Counted from the first letter of the stretch, positions 10,931 to 24,111 are shown. The stretch is DNA of 64,000 nt from Sebastes aleutianus (GCA_916700875.1 CAKAKS010000060.1:9303834-9367833); one strand, 5' to 3'. A program made the numbers and translations. Notes: generated from the sequence alone by a model not told the origin.

Positions 10931-13900
10931 TTGTAATTTATGTAATTCAAGACTGTTTAGGGACCCCAGTATGCAGAAATATTCAAACACACCATTTTAG
11001 AATAGGAGGCAATAACACATTTATACTGCATGCAAAAAACTGCATAAAGTGGGCATGTCTGTAAAGGGGAGACTCGTGGGTACCCATAGAACCCATTTTC
11101 ATTCACATATCTGGAGGTCAAAGGTCAAGGCACCCCTTTGAAAATGGCCATGACTGTTTTTCCTCCCCAAAATTAAGTGTAAGTTTGGAGCGTTATTTAA
11201 CCTCCTTCGTGACAAACATATTAGCCAAGTACACTTAGACTTTTCTGTATACTTGTCAGCATAAGCCAAGTATACTTGAGCATAATCTTTGATAAGTACA
11301 TAAAAAGCAAACTGAAAGCATACTCTCTTATTTTAAGTTTAAAAGAAGTATACTACTAGCACACTTGAATAAAATTATTTTTGGCAGAAAGGTCAGAGGT
11401 CACCAAAACCATTAAGTGTCATTGTCTGGGGAGCATGAATCTTCTGTGTGAAGTTCAGGGAAACACTATATAAGTGCTTTAAGTACAGCGACATCCACTA
11501 ATTTAAGGATAAGACCAGAAATATTCCACATTTCCCTTCGTGTCAAAACGTTGAGACTCAAAAAAACAGTGGTTGTATCTTCTAACAAGTGTTGTGTGTG
11601 TGTCAGAGTGTTTACAGGAGCTCTGATGTCCTGTGAATTCATCATAAACAGTCCGTCAGTGAGCTGCTGCTGAGTGATCGATCACTACGCCTCTCCTCGC
11701 CCACCTGCCCCCCGCTGACTCCCTCACATCCCACTTCATGTTGTGTCAAAAGTGGAGGGGGACACACTGATTTATTCACTTCCTGTTTGCCATCTTCTGC
11801 TCAGCGTGCAGGGGGAGCTTCAAGGCAGAAAAAACAACAGTCGCACTGAGCCAGCAGTACACAGATCCATCTCAGTGAGTGTTTAACACCTGCTAAGACA
11901 CAATACTGAGCTGTAAAAACTCCCACCAGGCGCCATCGACTCCCAGAGAGTAACAGAGCCCGGAGGAAACACACTGAGGCAAACACCTTCCTCTCCCCCT
12001 CCATCATCACCCCCGCCTACCCCGTTATCGTCTAATTGTGATGTTAAAACGGGCGAGTCAGACGCCTCCCGCTGCTGCTGTGATGAAGCAGAGTGACAGC
12101 CTGCTGAGAGAGGTGCAAATTGTTTTCTTCCCCCGGTTTTCCTGGATTTATCTGATTTATTTCACTTTGTGCAGCAGATTCTGAGCTGAACTCTGCAGAC
12201 TGAAGTCACACCTGAGCAACAGGTGTAGTGGAGTAAAAAGTACAATATAAAAACTCCTTTTCTGTTAGTAACCATGATGAGGTATACTCTAAAATTACAT
12301 TTATACAACATATTTTATAATATTATGACTTTATTCTCATAATACTGCAACCTTTTTCTCCTAAACTTATGAATTTATTCTCAAAATCTCAGATTAAATT
12401 TTTTTTCCTCAATGTGGCCCCAATACTCTGTCGTACTTATGTAGAAAGTAGCAGAAAATGGAAATACTCAAGTAAAGTACAAGTACCTCAAATTTGTACT
12501 TAAGTACAGTACTTGATTTAAGTCATTTTTTAATGATGATGTAATCAGATGATATTCGACATATTCTGCAGGTCTTTAAAATTCTTCAAAAAAAGACCTT
12601 AGACGTTATTAAAGACTCCTAAACTGTGAAAGTGTGAAATGTTGTCTCCTGCAGGCTGTGACGTTAGTTATAAGATGTTTCTGTCTGGAGACGTTCACAC
12701 CTCTAAACTAATAGTGGATTGTGCTGCAGGAGGCTGTTCACTGTGTTTTTGTGCAGTTTCAGTCGTCACCATCAGACCTGCAGCAGACAACAAACTCCCA
12801 GTTTAGTGTTTGACAACAAGAAGACTTGCTCCATCAACCCCTCTGACGCTTTGCAGTTCTTCACTTTGTTTTTTGACACTCTGAGCGAGCAGAAGGTCAC
12901 AAATCTCCGCCGACACAGACGAGAAACTGTCAGTTTATCGAGACCAGACAGGTAGTGTCAGGACCAGAGAGGCCGCTAACAGCTTTGGTCCTTTGTTGAA
13001 GCCAAAAGGCTGCTGGGAAATCAAATTTACAGCCTGACTTCATAATCTGCAACTAAAACTTCTTTGCATTCAGTCCATTCAGGCGTCACCGCGATGTGCA
13101 CTGAGAGGGTTTCTCCTTCTTTCCGGTGTGAAGCTCTTTACCGAGCCGCGAGCGCAGACTCTCTGTTGCTATGCAACTAAAGTGAAAGCCCGTTTGAAGT
13201 GTGACGCTCTGATTAAAGCTGAAATGTTTCTGAGTTTCTCTGCGAGAAGAAAAACACGAGCTTAACTGTCAGCAGCTCCGACTCTGAGCTGTAAACCAGG
13301 AGACACACTGAGGATTTCAACCTGCAACCACAGAGAAACTGCTGGAGGGTTGAACTGGAATGACCTCTGACTCTACACGACCACCAAGATACACCAACCA
13401 CAGAAGAAGAAGAACTTTAGTTCCTTTTGGAGTTTGACAGACGCTCCACAAACACATTCTCACTCCCAAGTCGTCAAATATCGCCGCTTGATCAGTGCCC
13501 CTCGACATCGGAGACTGACGCACGGGGTACCCCTATAGCGTTATTTTTGGCCGGACCAGGGACGGCGAGTCAATATCGCTTGTTACATCTAGTATAGTCC
13601 TTCCATCCATTTCCTTCCTCTTCTCCGGTGCCGGGTCGGCCAGGCTTAGCAGAGAATTCCAGACGTCCCTCTCCCCAGCAACGTTTTCCAGATCGAACCC
13701 AGAGGCGTTCCCAGGCTAGACCAGATATATAATCTCTCCAGAAATCCTCCAAAGGGAGGCGTCCAGGAGGATACTGATCAGATGCCCAAACATGCATAGT
13801 GTCCTCTCAAAATAACTTCACAGGAAGCTAGGTTTACGCAACACAACCATTTAGTTAAGGTTAGGAAACGGTCGTGGTTGACGTTAACTTTACTGACTAG

Positions 13901-15129
13901 CGATACCGACGAGTCACGTCACTAACGACTCGTGATAAAATGTCAACGTTACTTTTAGTTTCACACGGGACACGGACAGTCTCAGAGATTACAGCTTTGC
14001 TCATTGCTAATAAGTTGTATTATAATTCATAAATTGAAGTTTAATTCATGTTGAAGAAGTGCCATACTCTTTTAAGTAGACTAAAATATCTCTGAAACTC
14101 TCTGTACTAAAGCTTCTTGGTCAACTGTGATCTGAGTCATAGATGTGCTTTGAAAGGTCAAGAAATACTTTCATCTTGAGAGACGTCATGTTTAAATATA
14201 AATAGCAATAATCTTCTTATTAAGGAGCACAACAGCCGACTCTGCTGCTGTATTATCAGCTGGATGTTATCAGGAGAACAGACTGTCTAAAGACGGAGGG
14301 CGCTGGAGCTAAAATCTCTTTGATCTGCTGTTTGTTGTACTCACTTTATCAATTACAGCTACATTAGGCAACATTTATGGAAGCTGCATCAGAGTTGTGT
14401 GTGTGTCAGACAGATGTGTCGTACCTGCATCAGGTGGCGTTAACGAGGTCGACGAGGCCTCGCAGCAGCTCACTGACTGATGACTGATGTTCTGTCAGCA
14501 TCAACCTCAACTGTGTTTTTCGCTGAAAGCATCAACACACGACAAGAAACACCACAAAAAGCAGCTATGACAGGGATGATTTATTAATGTAACAACACAA
14601 TGTTGACCTGAAATAAAATGGTTTCTGTGTTAAAATACATAATAAAAAAAGATTAGCAGTTAGATTTACAGTCCAACAATAATGCTATACATAGACAGCA
14701 AACATGGTTTTGGTGAAAAATACTGCAGTTTTACAAAAGCAAGCTTTTCATAGCCTGACCCTGGCCATGACCTGGACCCTACCACACCATACAGGGGTGT
14801 CTTACTCTGACTTTACCTTTTAAACTCACACAAATAACAATAAATACATACAAAATCTACATTCATTACAAAACAACACAAAATATAAACTATCTAAATT
14901 ACCTAAAGGCATTATACACGCCATAAAGATAAATAAACAATATACTGAAAGTACAACAAACACCCCTCCTTGTTGTACCACTTGGTCTCTCCCAGAAGTT
15001 TATTCAGACACGTGGGGATAATTTTAGCCGAAACTCCTGCAGAGGACACACGACGGCTCATGTGAGTGAAATAATAACTAAATGTATGCAAAACACCACA
15101 AATATCATCAGACTACGTTACATATTAGT

Positions 15130-15690
15130 TATGCTTGGACCAAAGTGGTTTAGCGGCTAAGAACTGTTAGCTAACCTGAAAGAAACAGTTTGAGCTGCTT
15201 AAGTGATTTTAACCTGAAACAAAGTGGTAGAGTTGCTAAACTATACAGCTAACTTGAACAAATGGGGTTTAGCTACCAAACTACTATTTTAGCTACTAAA
15301 TTGGTATAGCAGTAGCTACCAAACTGAACTGTTAACTAACCTAAAGGGGGTTGGACAATAAACAAAACTGCTAGCTAGTCTGAACCAAAGTGGTTTAGCA
15401 TTAGCTGCTAAACTAAACTGCTGAACCAGAGTTCAGCTTAGCTAGTTAATTTTAACCTAAATCAAAGGAGTTTAGCTGCTAAACTGAACCTGCTAAAGGT
15501 TTGCTAACAGCTTCACTGGACCATCAATGAATAAATATCCTATTAAATTCAATTTCCCATTATAAAATGTAGTGTATGCTTTTCAAACCTTATGCTCAGG
15601 TCACTGAACTAAACAGTTTGAGTTGCTAAACTGGTCTATTACCTTAACCAATGTACTTCAGCTGATAAACTAAACTTGCTAGCGGTTTGC
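15130..15690. repeat. degenerate tandem repeat with TTTAGCTGCTAAACT motifs
   Basis: Many variants of AACCTGAACCAAAGTGGTTT followed by AGCNGCTAAACTGAACTGCT and AGCTAACC. Units are uneven and diverged. A single unit-like stretch recurs just before exon 13 (about 53195-53240). Confidence 0.6.
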
Positions 15691-16454
15691 CAACAGCTTC
15701 ATGTGAAACCTTTATGCTCCTTTCTATAATATCTATAGACTGTGCAGAAACACAAAGTGAGTACAGGGCGTTGGAGGTGGATGATTGGATTATTTGAACG
15801 CAGTAAACGGGTCATATTTCAGCAGGAAACATCCACAGTTTGACTCTGGTGGTCTGAAGCTGGGGGGTTGAAAGCAGCGCTGTGCTGATAAAGCAGAGCC
15901 TCCATTTCACCTGCTGACCTGCTCACCAATTTAACAAGAGCAGAAGAGATGGGCAGCTCCGCAAGATGCAGCTGATTAACTCCTTCAGGAAGAGGTGGAG
16001 GTGGAGAGAGGTTTGATACCCTCACTGCTCCACTGTGCTTCTTTTGGCATCGTGCTATTGCTATGAGCAGTTCTTCAGTCTGGATGTGAGGGTGACCCAG
16101 AAACAGTCACGGAACACTGTCCCCCTTTTCACCTAAAATTATTACCAGATTACAAACCAGGATCTTCCTTTTAAATATACAGTTATAAAATAGTTCTGGA
16201 CTGGTAAAAATAGCATCTCCATGGCTCTGTTTCTCAGTGACAACTCGCTGGGAACATCCCAGCTATCGTACCTTGACTACTTATTACTGCATGATGAATA
16301 TTATTGTTATTTTCACGTTGTAATTTTGTTGGTTCACTCTGTACAAACATCTGTTTCCTGTCTGTCCGTCCTGGAAGAGGGACCCGTCCTCTGTTGTAAA
16401 GTGTTTTTTCTTTATCCAGTTAAGGACAGAGGGCGTGGTAGGCTGTATAGATTG

Positions 16455-16935
16455 TAGGGTGGGGACGATTCACCTATCTCCCGATTCGATACTATTACGA
16501 TACTTGGGTGCCGACTCAATATGTATTGCGATTTTTAAGTATTGCGATTTGTTATTACGAATTATTGAGATTTTTGTTAACTTTTTTTAACACTAGACCA
16601 TGGGAAAAAAAATAATTATACACTTCTAGGGACTTTTACTTTGGGAAATATCTAAATTAATCCAGTAAAACTGTTTGATTTTCAGCATGTATGTATTCAG
16701 AGATGTCCTGAAGTCAAATATATCAGTCATTGTCAGGAATTATTTGTAATAAATATTATATAATTTCCCTCACAAAAAAGTGGTATTTTCTTTTTAATTT
16801 ATAAGGGACATGTTATGTTTTATACATCTGGTGAATATAATCCAATCAGTCTTATTTCCATATACAGTTCCCTTTGTTAGCACCTTATTTTGAAAACCGG
16901 ACGTAGTCACACTTGTATACTTCCTCTAACTGTTG
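16455..16935 (+). mobile_element. truncated copy of the hAT-like TAGGG(C)TGGG family
   Basis: Starts TAGGGTGGGGACGATTCACC and follows the 29873 element for about 480 bases, then breaks off. The next 45 bases (CAACAATGACCGGCTCGCTG...) belong to the family at 24130. Confidence 0.7.
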
Positions 16936-17232
16936 GGGATTCTTTCACAACAATGACCGGCTCGCTGTACATTATAGCCTACCTTGCATATAAATGAAAT
17001 TGACTTGACTTAGCTTTTGGTGCGTGGGCCGGCGTGTGGCACTTTACCCTTCCTCCATCTATAGTATGACAGAATAACATGAATCTATAATACTGTGAAG
17101 ATATTTTTAGTTTAAGATTAATTGAAGACATTGAGGATTCTAATGTGAGCTGATTGGTAGTGAAAGTAGAAAAGACCTCTCGACATCACTGGTCTCACCT
17201 GTTTGACCTCTGACCTCTGTCTCTGTCTCCAG

Positions 17233-17398
17233 CAAGGTGTTGAAACAGATTCCTCTGGGCGACCTTCGACCTGACGAGACGGTCCGAGCAACGCAGGAAG
17301 CCCAGCTGCTGTCTCAGCTGCACCATCCGGCCATCCTCACCTTCTACCACAGCTTCCTGGAAAGAGACGCCTTCTGCATTATCACTGAGTTCTGCCAG
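17233..17398 (+). CDS. nek11: nek11 coding exon 3: catalytic lysine, helix C, hinge (53-108)
   Basis: Acceptor CTGTCTCCAG, donor GTAACA. It translates as LKVLKQIPLGDLRPDETV, then EAQLLSQLHHPAIL and FCIITEFCQ. Lys57 is the ATP-anchoring lysine (the human counterpart is Lys61), Glu75 should be its helix-C partner, and E105-F-C forms the hinge. Together with exon 2 it totals exactly 108 codons, so it ends in phase 0. The NEK11-type VLK, where most kinases have VAxK-like, is kept. Confidence 0.95.
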
Positions 17399-18151
17399 GT
17401 AACACCAACACTGATCAAAACCATCTGAATGTACCCGGGTTTGTTTGACATTTTTGGTGCCAACATTTATGCTGTATACAGAAACAAGAATGAGCAAAAC
17501 TATGCTTTTAAAAATACAAGACTTAGAATCTGACCAAACAATTCAATGCAAAGTTTTGATAGCAGACAAATTTCGGTGCTAAAGACATATTTGTATAAAT
17601 ATTGATACCCATCCTGGCAGTATTCATCCATCTGTTAGTTTCTGAGCAAGACATTTCAACAAGTTGGAAACTGATTTGGCCAAAACTCGTTGGACGCAGC
17701 ATCACTCAGGAAGAAAAACAGATGTCCAACACTTAGGAAGCCTAAGCCTCTAAACAGTCTGTTATACTGTATATGAAGCAGGCTGAGAGCTGAAGTGTGT
17801 CTCGCTGCAGCTCCTCTGACGTCCACTAGATGCTGCTGGGTGATCAAACTCTGACTGTATTGAAGTGAATGGGAAAACATCCAACTTCTCTCTGCAAATG
17901 CAAAGTCAGGACAGTTTTTACACAACAGGTTCAGATCTGAGCACAGCTTGCACATCTACAGACACAGTTATTTATAAGAGTTTTGTTTTTTTCTTGCATG
18001 TTACAAACAGTCTGATAGCTCCAGTTGAGTTGATGGTTAGAGAGGAAGCTGTCTGTGTGAAAGCCCTCACTGCTTCAGTTATGTGTACCTCCATGTTATA
18101 ATAAAACTCAGGGTTCAGCAGTAGCAGAGAATGACTGCAGGCATTATTTAC

Positions 18152-18954
18152 TAGGGGTGGGAAAAAAATCAATTCACATATGTATCACAATTCTTTTTTT
18201 TTACGATTTTGAAATAGATGTTTTAATGCCAGAATCGATATATTTGCTTCATTTGAATCTATGTGGAGGTAGAAGGAAATTACCGCTTTTATTGTTGTAC
18301 TCTGAGTAACGTGACGTCATATCCGTTCCGTATCCGTCAACCAAAACAAACCGCAGCAAGACGAAACAAGAAAGTATAAAACGGTGGAGGGTCTGCGTGG
18401 ATACGACCTGCACTCTTACATTTTAAATCCAAAATGGTAAACTCTACACATCCAGTAAAGTATGGAAACATTTTGGGTTTCACACATTGCAGGAAAAGCA
18501 GAGCTAGACATCACGGCTAAAGCTGCATGCTAACTCTGTCACGGACAGGAAACGTTATCGTATTGCGGTAACGTGCGGTCAAGCCGGCTGTCACTCTCAT
18601 CTCCGTTGTCAAATGGGCCGCTGAAGAAAATACCACTAATTTGTGAGGGAAATGTCTTTATTCTTTGATTTTTGGGTTGCTGGAAAAAAATGTAATGAAT
18701 AATACCTGGCAATGACTGATATATTTGACTTCAGGACATCTCTGACTACATACATGCTGAAAATCAAACATTTTTACGGTATTAATTTAGAGTTTTTCCA
18801 AAGTAAAAGTGTATGACTCAACTATTTCCCATGGTCTAGTGTTAAAAACATTAACGAAATCAAAACGCAATACTGAAAAATTGCAATACATATTGAATTG
18901 GCACCCAAGTATCGTGGTAGTAACGAATCAGGACATAGGTGTATCGTCCCAGCT
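18152..18954 (-). mobile_element. hAT-like non-autonomous element, inverted copy
   Basis: TAGGGGTGGGAAAAAAATC at the left and GTATCGTCCCAGCT at the right are the inverted ends of the 29873-30852 element, with shared interior (GGACATCTCTGACTACATAC; GTAGAAGGAAATTACCGC). No clear 8-bp duplication was found for this copy. Confidence 0.75.
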
Positions 18955-20629
18955 GTAGTAGAGCTGCAGTTTCTCTGCTCAGTGTTGCTGCTTTTCACCG
19001 AACATCCATCATTTCTGTTATGATCATGTGAGGTAAAAGAGAAAATGAAGCAATAATATGAAATTGGATCTCTCCCCTCCCCCCTCCACCTTCCTCTCTG
19101 TGTTTCCATCTTTCCATTATATTTCTTTTCATCTCTGCTGTCTTGATTACAGCAGGTTCTGTCTTTTCTTACTCTCTCCTCTCCGCTAATGAATCTCACA
19201 CTGCCTTCATCTCCACTCTCACGTCCTCTCTCCCTCCCACACATGGTGTTTTCTGCTCGTCCACGTCACTCGCTGGTGATCCCCCCCCTCACTACCCTCC
19301 CTCGTTATCGGCAGTCCTCCCCCTGCAGCTCAACGGTACTCTGCAGCTCCAATATCGCCTGAAGCTTTAATTCAGATTTACTCATTTCTCTACTGGTAAC
19401 TGGGTTTTTTCTTTATTGCATTTGTACACCAGCATCAATAAAAACACGGGCAGGAAGCTGCAGCGGCTCATTTGTCACTAAAAGCAGTCGATTTTTCATA
19501 AAGTTTGATTTTAAAAGAGGATAAAAATGGTCTGCACACATACTGAAACTGTCCAATCAAAGAGCCCATGCACTCAGAGACCCTCAGAGCTATTGTTTCT
19601 AGTCAGACCATTACCCTCAACCCCCTGCAGAGCCGTGGAGGACTCTGGGGTTTCACTAGAGAAGAAACAATGAAGAAATCAAGCCTGGTTTTGAAACAGA
19701 AAATGCATACCAGACTTTTTTGTACAGTAGATTGTAAATGGTTTACAGAGAATACAAGATACTGAATCCCAACACCGTCCGGTCTAACAGTCAGTGGGAA
19801 GTCAGATGCTTCAATTCCTTTCGTGGATTTTTCTATCAAAAAATTTAAAGATATAAGATTTGACTATATATATATATATATATATATAGAGCCAAAGTAA
19901 AGCCGGAGCTTCCAGAAGTAAGAAATTGACTTATAACAATGCTATTAACTAAAAATCCAGCCTTGGAACAGGGGTCATCAGCGCTACGCGGCGCTCCCAT
20001 TGCTAAGAATTAAAAAAAAAAAAAATGTGAACATAGCGGTTGTGGCGGTTGCTCGCAATCCCCTGTGGTTTGCTTGTCAATGGCACGTTGCTCTTTGCGG
20101 TATTGCGGTTATTGTGACAGCCCTAAATTTAAATTCTTTAATCTATGATGTACGGCAAAGTATTGCAGTCACATTACAAAAAAATATTTGATTTATAACA
20201 ATCATGTTATTTACATATTAGAGGGGAAGTATTGATTATTTTAAGAGATTCTTATCTTCTAAGATTCTGAATCGATTCACAACTTCCAAAAATCAATTTT
20301 TAAAAACATTCTTCTACAAAACAACCTAAATATCTCAACACCGTCCGGTCAGTCAGTGGGAAGTGAGATGCTTCAATTCCTTTCGTGGCTTTTTCCACTC
20401 AAAAAAATGTAAAGATATAAGATTTGACACTACTGTATAAAGAGAAACAAAGTAAAGCTTCCAGAGGTAAGAAAACCTCATTCAAAGTCCCATTGATGTA
20501 CAGTATAACAACGCTAATAACCTTTCTCATCAGTATGTCGTGTGGCTCGCTTCATATGTTTAGATAACGGCAGTAGTTTCTTGAATAAACATTCTTATCT
20601 TGTTGTTTAATAATACCTTTTAAGCGGCC

Positions 20630-20890
20630 GATACGATGCTGCACACAAATGGAACAAACTTCCCGGTGATCTTAAATGTGTCCCAAGAGCCAAATCTAGA
20701 TTAAAAACTCTGTTGTTCGCTGTTACTTTGATTGGTTTCTCTACTGCACTTTTATTTCCTTACAACTTATTACTGCACTGTAACTGTATTTGTGGTCTGT
20801 TCCCTTTGTATTTTATTTCATTTCATCTAATTTTAATTTATTTTATTTTGTTTTTTATTGCTTATCGTTTTTAAATGTTGTTCTAATGAT
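20630..20890 (+). mobile_element. 5'-truncated LINE, 3' end of the reverse-transcriptase frame
   Basis: An open frame from about 20638 reads AAHKWNKLPGDLKCVPRAKS, then RLKTLLFAVTL, ending TAA near 20870. The pattern WNxLPxxL...(F)KSRLKTxLF is the C-terminal signature of L2/Rex-type LINE proteins. Only the last 70 or so codons remain. Confidence 0.6.
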
Positions 20891-20964
20891 TTTCTTTGCA
20901 GATGTAAAGCAGTGTGAATTGCCTCTGGTTAGTTCACATGTCTGTAATAACAGCAGGACTGTAG

Positions 20965-21240
20965 AGTCAAAGAACGTAAATTGATAAGAAGTGAAAGTCA
21001 ATTGTTTGTTCGATTGCCACATCAGCACCCAGCAGCAGAGCTATGCTTCCACCATTTTGGACTGAAAGCGACTACCGGACGCCAGTAAAACGTCCACCTA
21101 CAAAGAGCCGTACAAAAGTAAAACAAAATTATTTCTATTCTATTATCATATTTAATGTCTCTACTGAAATGTCATGTGTTGAACAAAACAAATATTATAA
21201 ATATGCATACTATTATAACTATTTACTCATTTATTTATTT
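20965..21240 (-). repeat. interspersed repeat, inverted copy of 31850-32150
   Basis: Shares, as reverse complement, AAATGGCGGAAGAG-like, GTCGCTTTCAGTCCAAAATG, GGCGTCCGGTAG and TTTGTACGGCTCTTTGTAGG. Family unknown. Confidence 0.7.
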
Positions 21241-21289
21241 AACTTTTTAGCCCGGCTGCTTCCCAGAGGAGCATAAAGTGAGCAATGGA

Positions 21290-21790
21290 CATAAATGGAA
21301 ATTCGAAAAATCCAGCACACAGATTTTGAGAGAAATCTCAAACTTTTTCATGTCAAGGATCCAAAATGGAGTCCAATAGACCACAGACCATGGATGTAGA
21401 GGAGGGTCCAGTAGACCACAGACCATGGATGTAGAAGAGGTTGTGTCCTGTGCTTTTGCCCTGCGTGTTAGTAAATAGCCTACAACTCCATTAAATTCTG
21501 TTGATGTCATGCTACTAGCACTACTAGCTACTGGCCGATAGCCGGTTGTTTGGGAACAGAGACGTTAATACATCCACCACGGTACAGGCTTACAGCATAC
21601 AGCCTATGGGTGTATTAGAAGATAATAAAAGTGATGAATTACAGCCAATAGATCCATTATTACAGCCGCATACAGCTAGCAGGAAGCTGGCAGAACCAGA
21701 TATGTCATATGAGCGTGCAGGGCGGTGCAGTCCCGTGGGTCTGATGCACGTTCATTATGGTGAGGAAAATAACTCTGGATTCAGATATTA
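21290..21790. repeat. repeat block matching 63560-64000 in inverted orientation
   Basis: Contains two units of GTAGACCACAGACCATGGAT and then AGTAAATAGCCTACAACTCC, ATTACAGCCAATAGATCC, and CGTGCAGGGCGGTGCAGTCC. The same order is found inverted at the window's right end, where the first motif is expanded into a tandem array. The open frame within it is attributed to the repeat. Confidence 0.7.
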
Positions 21791-22060
21791 GTTCATTTTT
21801 ACAACTTTTAGGACATAATGATTTAAATGAGGGCTATTTAAGTGTTCCTACTGGGAAGTTGATTTACCTAAAAAAAAATATGATCTTCTGATTTATAGAC
21901 GTCTCTTTATACATCCATGGACACGGGCTCATTGGTGTTTTCGGTCCGAAATGGCGGCAGCACTACCGCAGCACCATCGTCTCTGGTTAGGTTATGTGTC
22001 TTCAGTTCATGTGTCTCTGAACCGAGTCATGTTTGATAATTACCCCCCCCCCCCCATCAG

Positions 22061-22179
22061 GATCGGGATCTGGACTGTAAGCTTGAGGAGGTGAGACGAG
22101 CCGGGCGGAGCCTCCCAGAGATCCAGGTCATCGATTGGCTCATCCAGCTGCTGCTCGGCCTTCACTACATGCATGAAAG
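22061..22179 (+). CDS. nek11: nek11 coding exon 4: helices D and E of the kinase (109-148)
   Basis: The acceptor is CATCAG after a run of 13 C. The donor GTGGGG interrupts the Arg148 codon (phase 2). It encodes DRDLDCKLEEVRRAGRSLPE, then VIDWLIQLLLGLHYMHER, matching the NEK11 segment before the catalytic loop. The residue before RDLD is Asp, where human has Gly. Confidence 0.94.
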
Positions 22180-22483
22180 GTGGGGATACGGTCGCCATGG
22201 CAACACACATTCCTCCCTCTTCCTCCTCAAGTGCATGTTTCTTCTCTTTCTGCTCTCGGTGTATATTTCACATGTTATGGATAGTTAGCTTCATTAATAC
22301 GAATCTCACAGCATTACAGCGGCTGGCTGGAGGTCAAAGGTCAACCAGTTAATAGATGTTCAGTCTCTGGTCAGATAGCTCCACACCTCACATAATCGAT
22401 CGATCGATCAATAATCAGTCGGGTGAATGAATTTATCTGATGGTTTTGTGTCCCGTTTCATTGACTGCTGCGCTGCTCTGCAG

Positions 22484-22548
22484 GCGAATCCTCCACCGAG
22501 ATCTGAAGGCCAAGAACATCTTCCTGAAACAAAACCTTGTTAAAATCG
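22484..22548 (+). CDS. nek11: nek11 coding exon 5: HRD catalytic loop (148-170)
   Basis: A 65-base exon between GCTCTGCAG and GTGAGT. It encodes RRILHRDLKAKNIFLKQNLV, then KIG. H152-R-D154-L-K156 and N159 are the catalytic-loop residues, so kinase activity should be intact. The final Gly codon is split (phase 1) and completed by GT of exon 6, immediately before DFG. Confidence 0.95.
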
Positions 22549-23984
22549 GTGAGTTTCCTCCTCTGCTGCTGCTGCAAAGGCTCATGGGACTTTCTCCATA
22601 CTTGTGTGTTTATATGTGTGTGTGTGTGTGTGTTACAGACTAAAGACTCATGAATAGAAACGTGTTAATGATGAGTCCATATTAAAGCAGGAGGAAGACT
22701 GTTTGTATTTTGAGTGTAAACTCCGCAGATTGTTGCTGCTGTTGGCAGTTTTGGACTTTAACCAAACTCTGTGATCACCAGCTGCACACACAGAACACAG
22801 AACACAGAACACAGAACACAGAACCCAGAGGCTGTGGATCAGCTGGAAGCTCGTCAACTCACTGAGAAAATACATTTGTATATTTGTGTCTGAGTTCATG
22901 CTGACACAGAGAAACATGCACAGATTGTTCCGTGACATCTGCCGCTGTAGCTTTTTGTTTTTCATTTAATTTTTTGTTTTACCAAACACAATGAAAAATG
23001 ATAGTTTAAATTCTTTAAAGGGACTCTGTAAGAATCATAAATTGCTTATTAACAGTGACATCTGTGGCTGTTAAGTCAACGTCAGTCAGCGTCCTGCTGC
23101 TTGCGCTTGAGGTAGCTCGCACTACCGACACACACAAGACTGATTGATAGGCATCATGTCGATTAACGTTAGCAACATTAGCAACTAAAACCAGCTAAAA
23201 CACATTTCTGCACAGACTGCAACTTCTACTGAATATCCACTGATATTCTCAGAGCTAAACTAACTCTCTTCCGCTTGCTCGTTTCGCCGCTGCTTGCTCT
23301 CTTTGGCTTCACCACTCACTTCCCACGAACACACACTCCCACAACACTAGTTTTCCTCCGACTTCGGTCCCGTTTTGCAAGACATGCTTCACTGTATATA
23401 ACTTGAGTCCATTTCTAACCGAACATTAGCTATGGTTGCTCACTGTGAGCCCTGCAGAGAGTAAAGACACTTGCGAGTGTCGTCACACACTTGAAAATCC
23501 ACATGTCGTCACATCTGTTGGATTTTCGTGGAAAAATAGGCCCGGGTTCTTTAAATTTAAAGCAGTCTACAGGCTGATAGAGGAAACCGTGGAAGGTCGA
23601 GAAAGGTCTAATTTTTTAGGTTACAACCTGTTCACACATTGGAAATAAAAAACAATTAAAAAATGTCTATGTGTGTAAAAACTTACATACAGTCCCATTA
23701 ATGTGTTCATTACTTTAATGTTGCAGCTGGTAAAGGTGGAGCTCATTTTAATGACTTTACATCGTGCTGGGTAGTTAAATCTACAATAATATGTCATCAT
23801 TTATTAGTTGATTAGGTTTTGTTTTAATAATCTGAGTCTGTAAAGTTAAATGTAGAGGAGTAAACTGTATAATATTTCCCTCTGAGATGTAGAGTAGTAG
23901 ATGTGGATCTCAATCCTCTCCAGAGGATGAAACATTTAGACTTTAATGACTTCACCTACGTGTGTTGTTCTCGTCTGTTTCCAG
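22549..23984 (+). other. nek11 intron 5 (1.4 kb)
   Basis: Contains a short (GT)n near 22617, a small AGAACACAGAACAC tandem (about 22790-22828), and from 23019 an inverted, truncated copy of the TTAA-flanked family (TTAAAGGGACTCTGTAAG). The remainder is unremarkable. Confidence 0.6.
23019..23300 (-). mobile_element. TTAA-flanked element, truncated inverted copy
   Basis: TTAA at 23015-23018, then AGGGACTCTGTAAG, GTTAACAGTG-like and CAGTCAGCGTC, matching the right end of the 53680 copy, down to CTGATATTCTCAGAGCTAAA. The other inverted end was not found. Confidence 0.6.
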
Positions 23985-24111
23985 GTGATTTTGGCGTTTC
24001 CTGCCTACTGATGGGTTCATGTGACCTGGCCACCACCTTCACAGGGACCCCATACTACATGAGCCCAGAGGTGCTGAACCACCAGGGATACGACTCCAAG
24101 TCTGACATCTG
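23985..24111 (+). CDS. nek11: nek11 coding exon 6: DFG and activation segment (170-212)
   Basis: Acceptor CTGTTTCCAG, donor GTAAAC. It encodes GDFGVSCLLMGSCDLATTF, then TGTPYYMSPEVLNHQGYDSK and SDIW. It contains D171-F-G (Mg binding), the T-loop threonines 186/187/189, and the P+1 loop and APE-like SPE 196-198. LLMGSCDLATT is diagnostic of NEK11. Trp212 is split across the intron. Confidence 0.96.

Larger units (their letters stand above)
6650..17232 (+). other. nek11 intron 2 (10.6 kb): repeats, no further exon recognised
   Basis: It contains TTAA-flanked element copies (6700-7447, 7893-8131, 10706-10930), a fragment ending TTAACGCCACTAATTTCTTA (7505-7545), and stepwise AAGTACTTTTACT repeats (8640-8920, 12440-12530). 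A 230-base block at 8930-9160 is repeated at 53405-53570. A block at 9596-9690 is shared with 31482-31590, and another at 11031-11220 belongs to the AGGGCTGTCAA family. The TTTAGC-rich array (15130-15690) and a truncated hAT-like copy (16455-16935) complete the list. The remaining sequence shows nothing recognisable. Confidence 0.6.
17399..22060 (+). other. nek11 intron 3 (4.7 kb)
   Basis: Holds an inverted hAT-like copy (18152-18954), a local duplication (19768-19940 and 20335-20500, sharing AACACCGTCCGGTC and CTTCAATTCCTTTCGTGG), a LINE fragment (20630-20890), and repeat blocks 20965-21240 and 21290-21790. It ends with a run of 13 C before the exon 4 acceptor. No extra exon was recognised. 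Confidence 0.6.

Noticed and set aside
21546..21791. 81-codon + strand frame
   Set aside because: Lies wholly in a repeat that recurs inverted at 63.6 kb, where it is not kept open; no similarity to known proteins.
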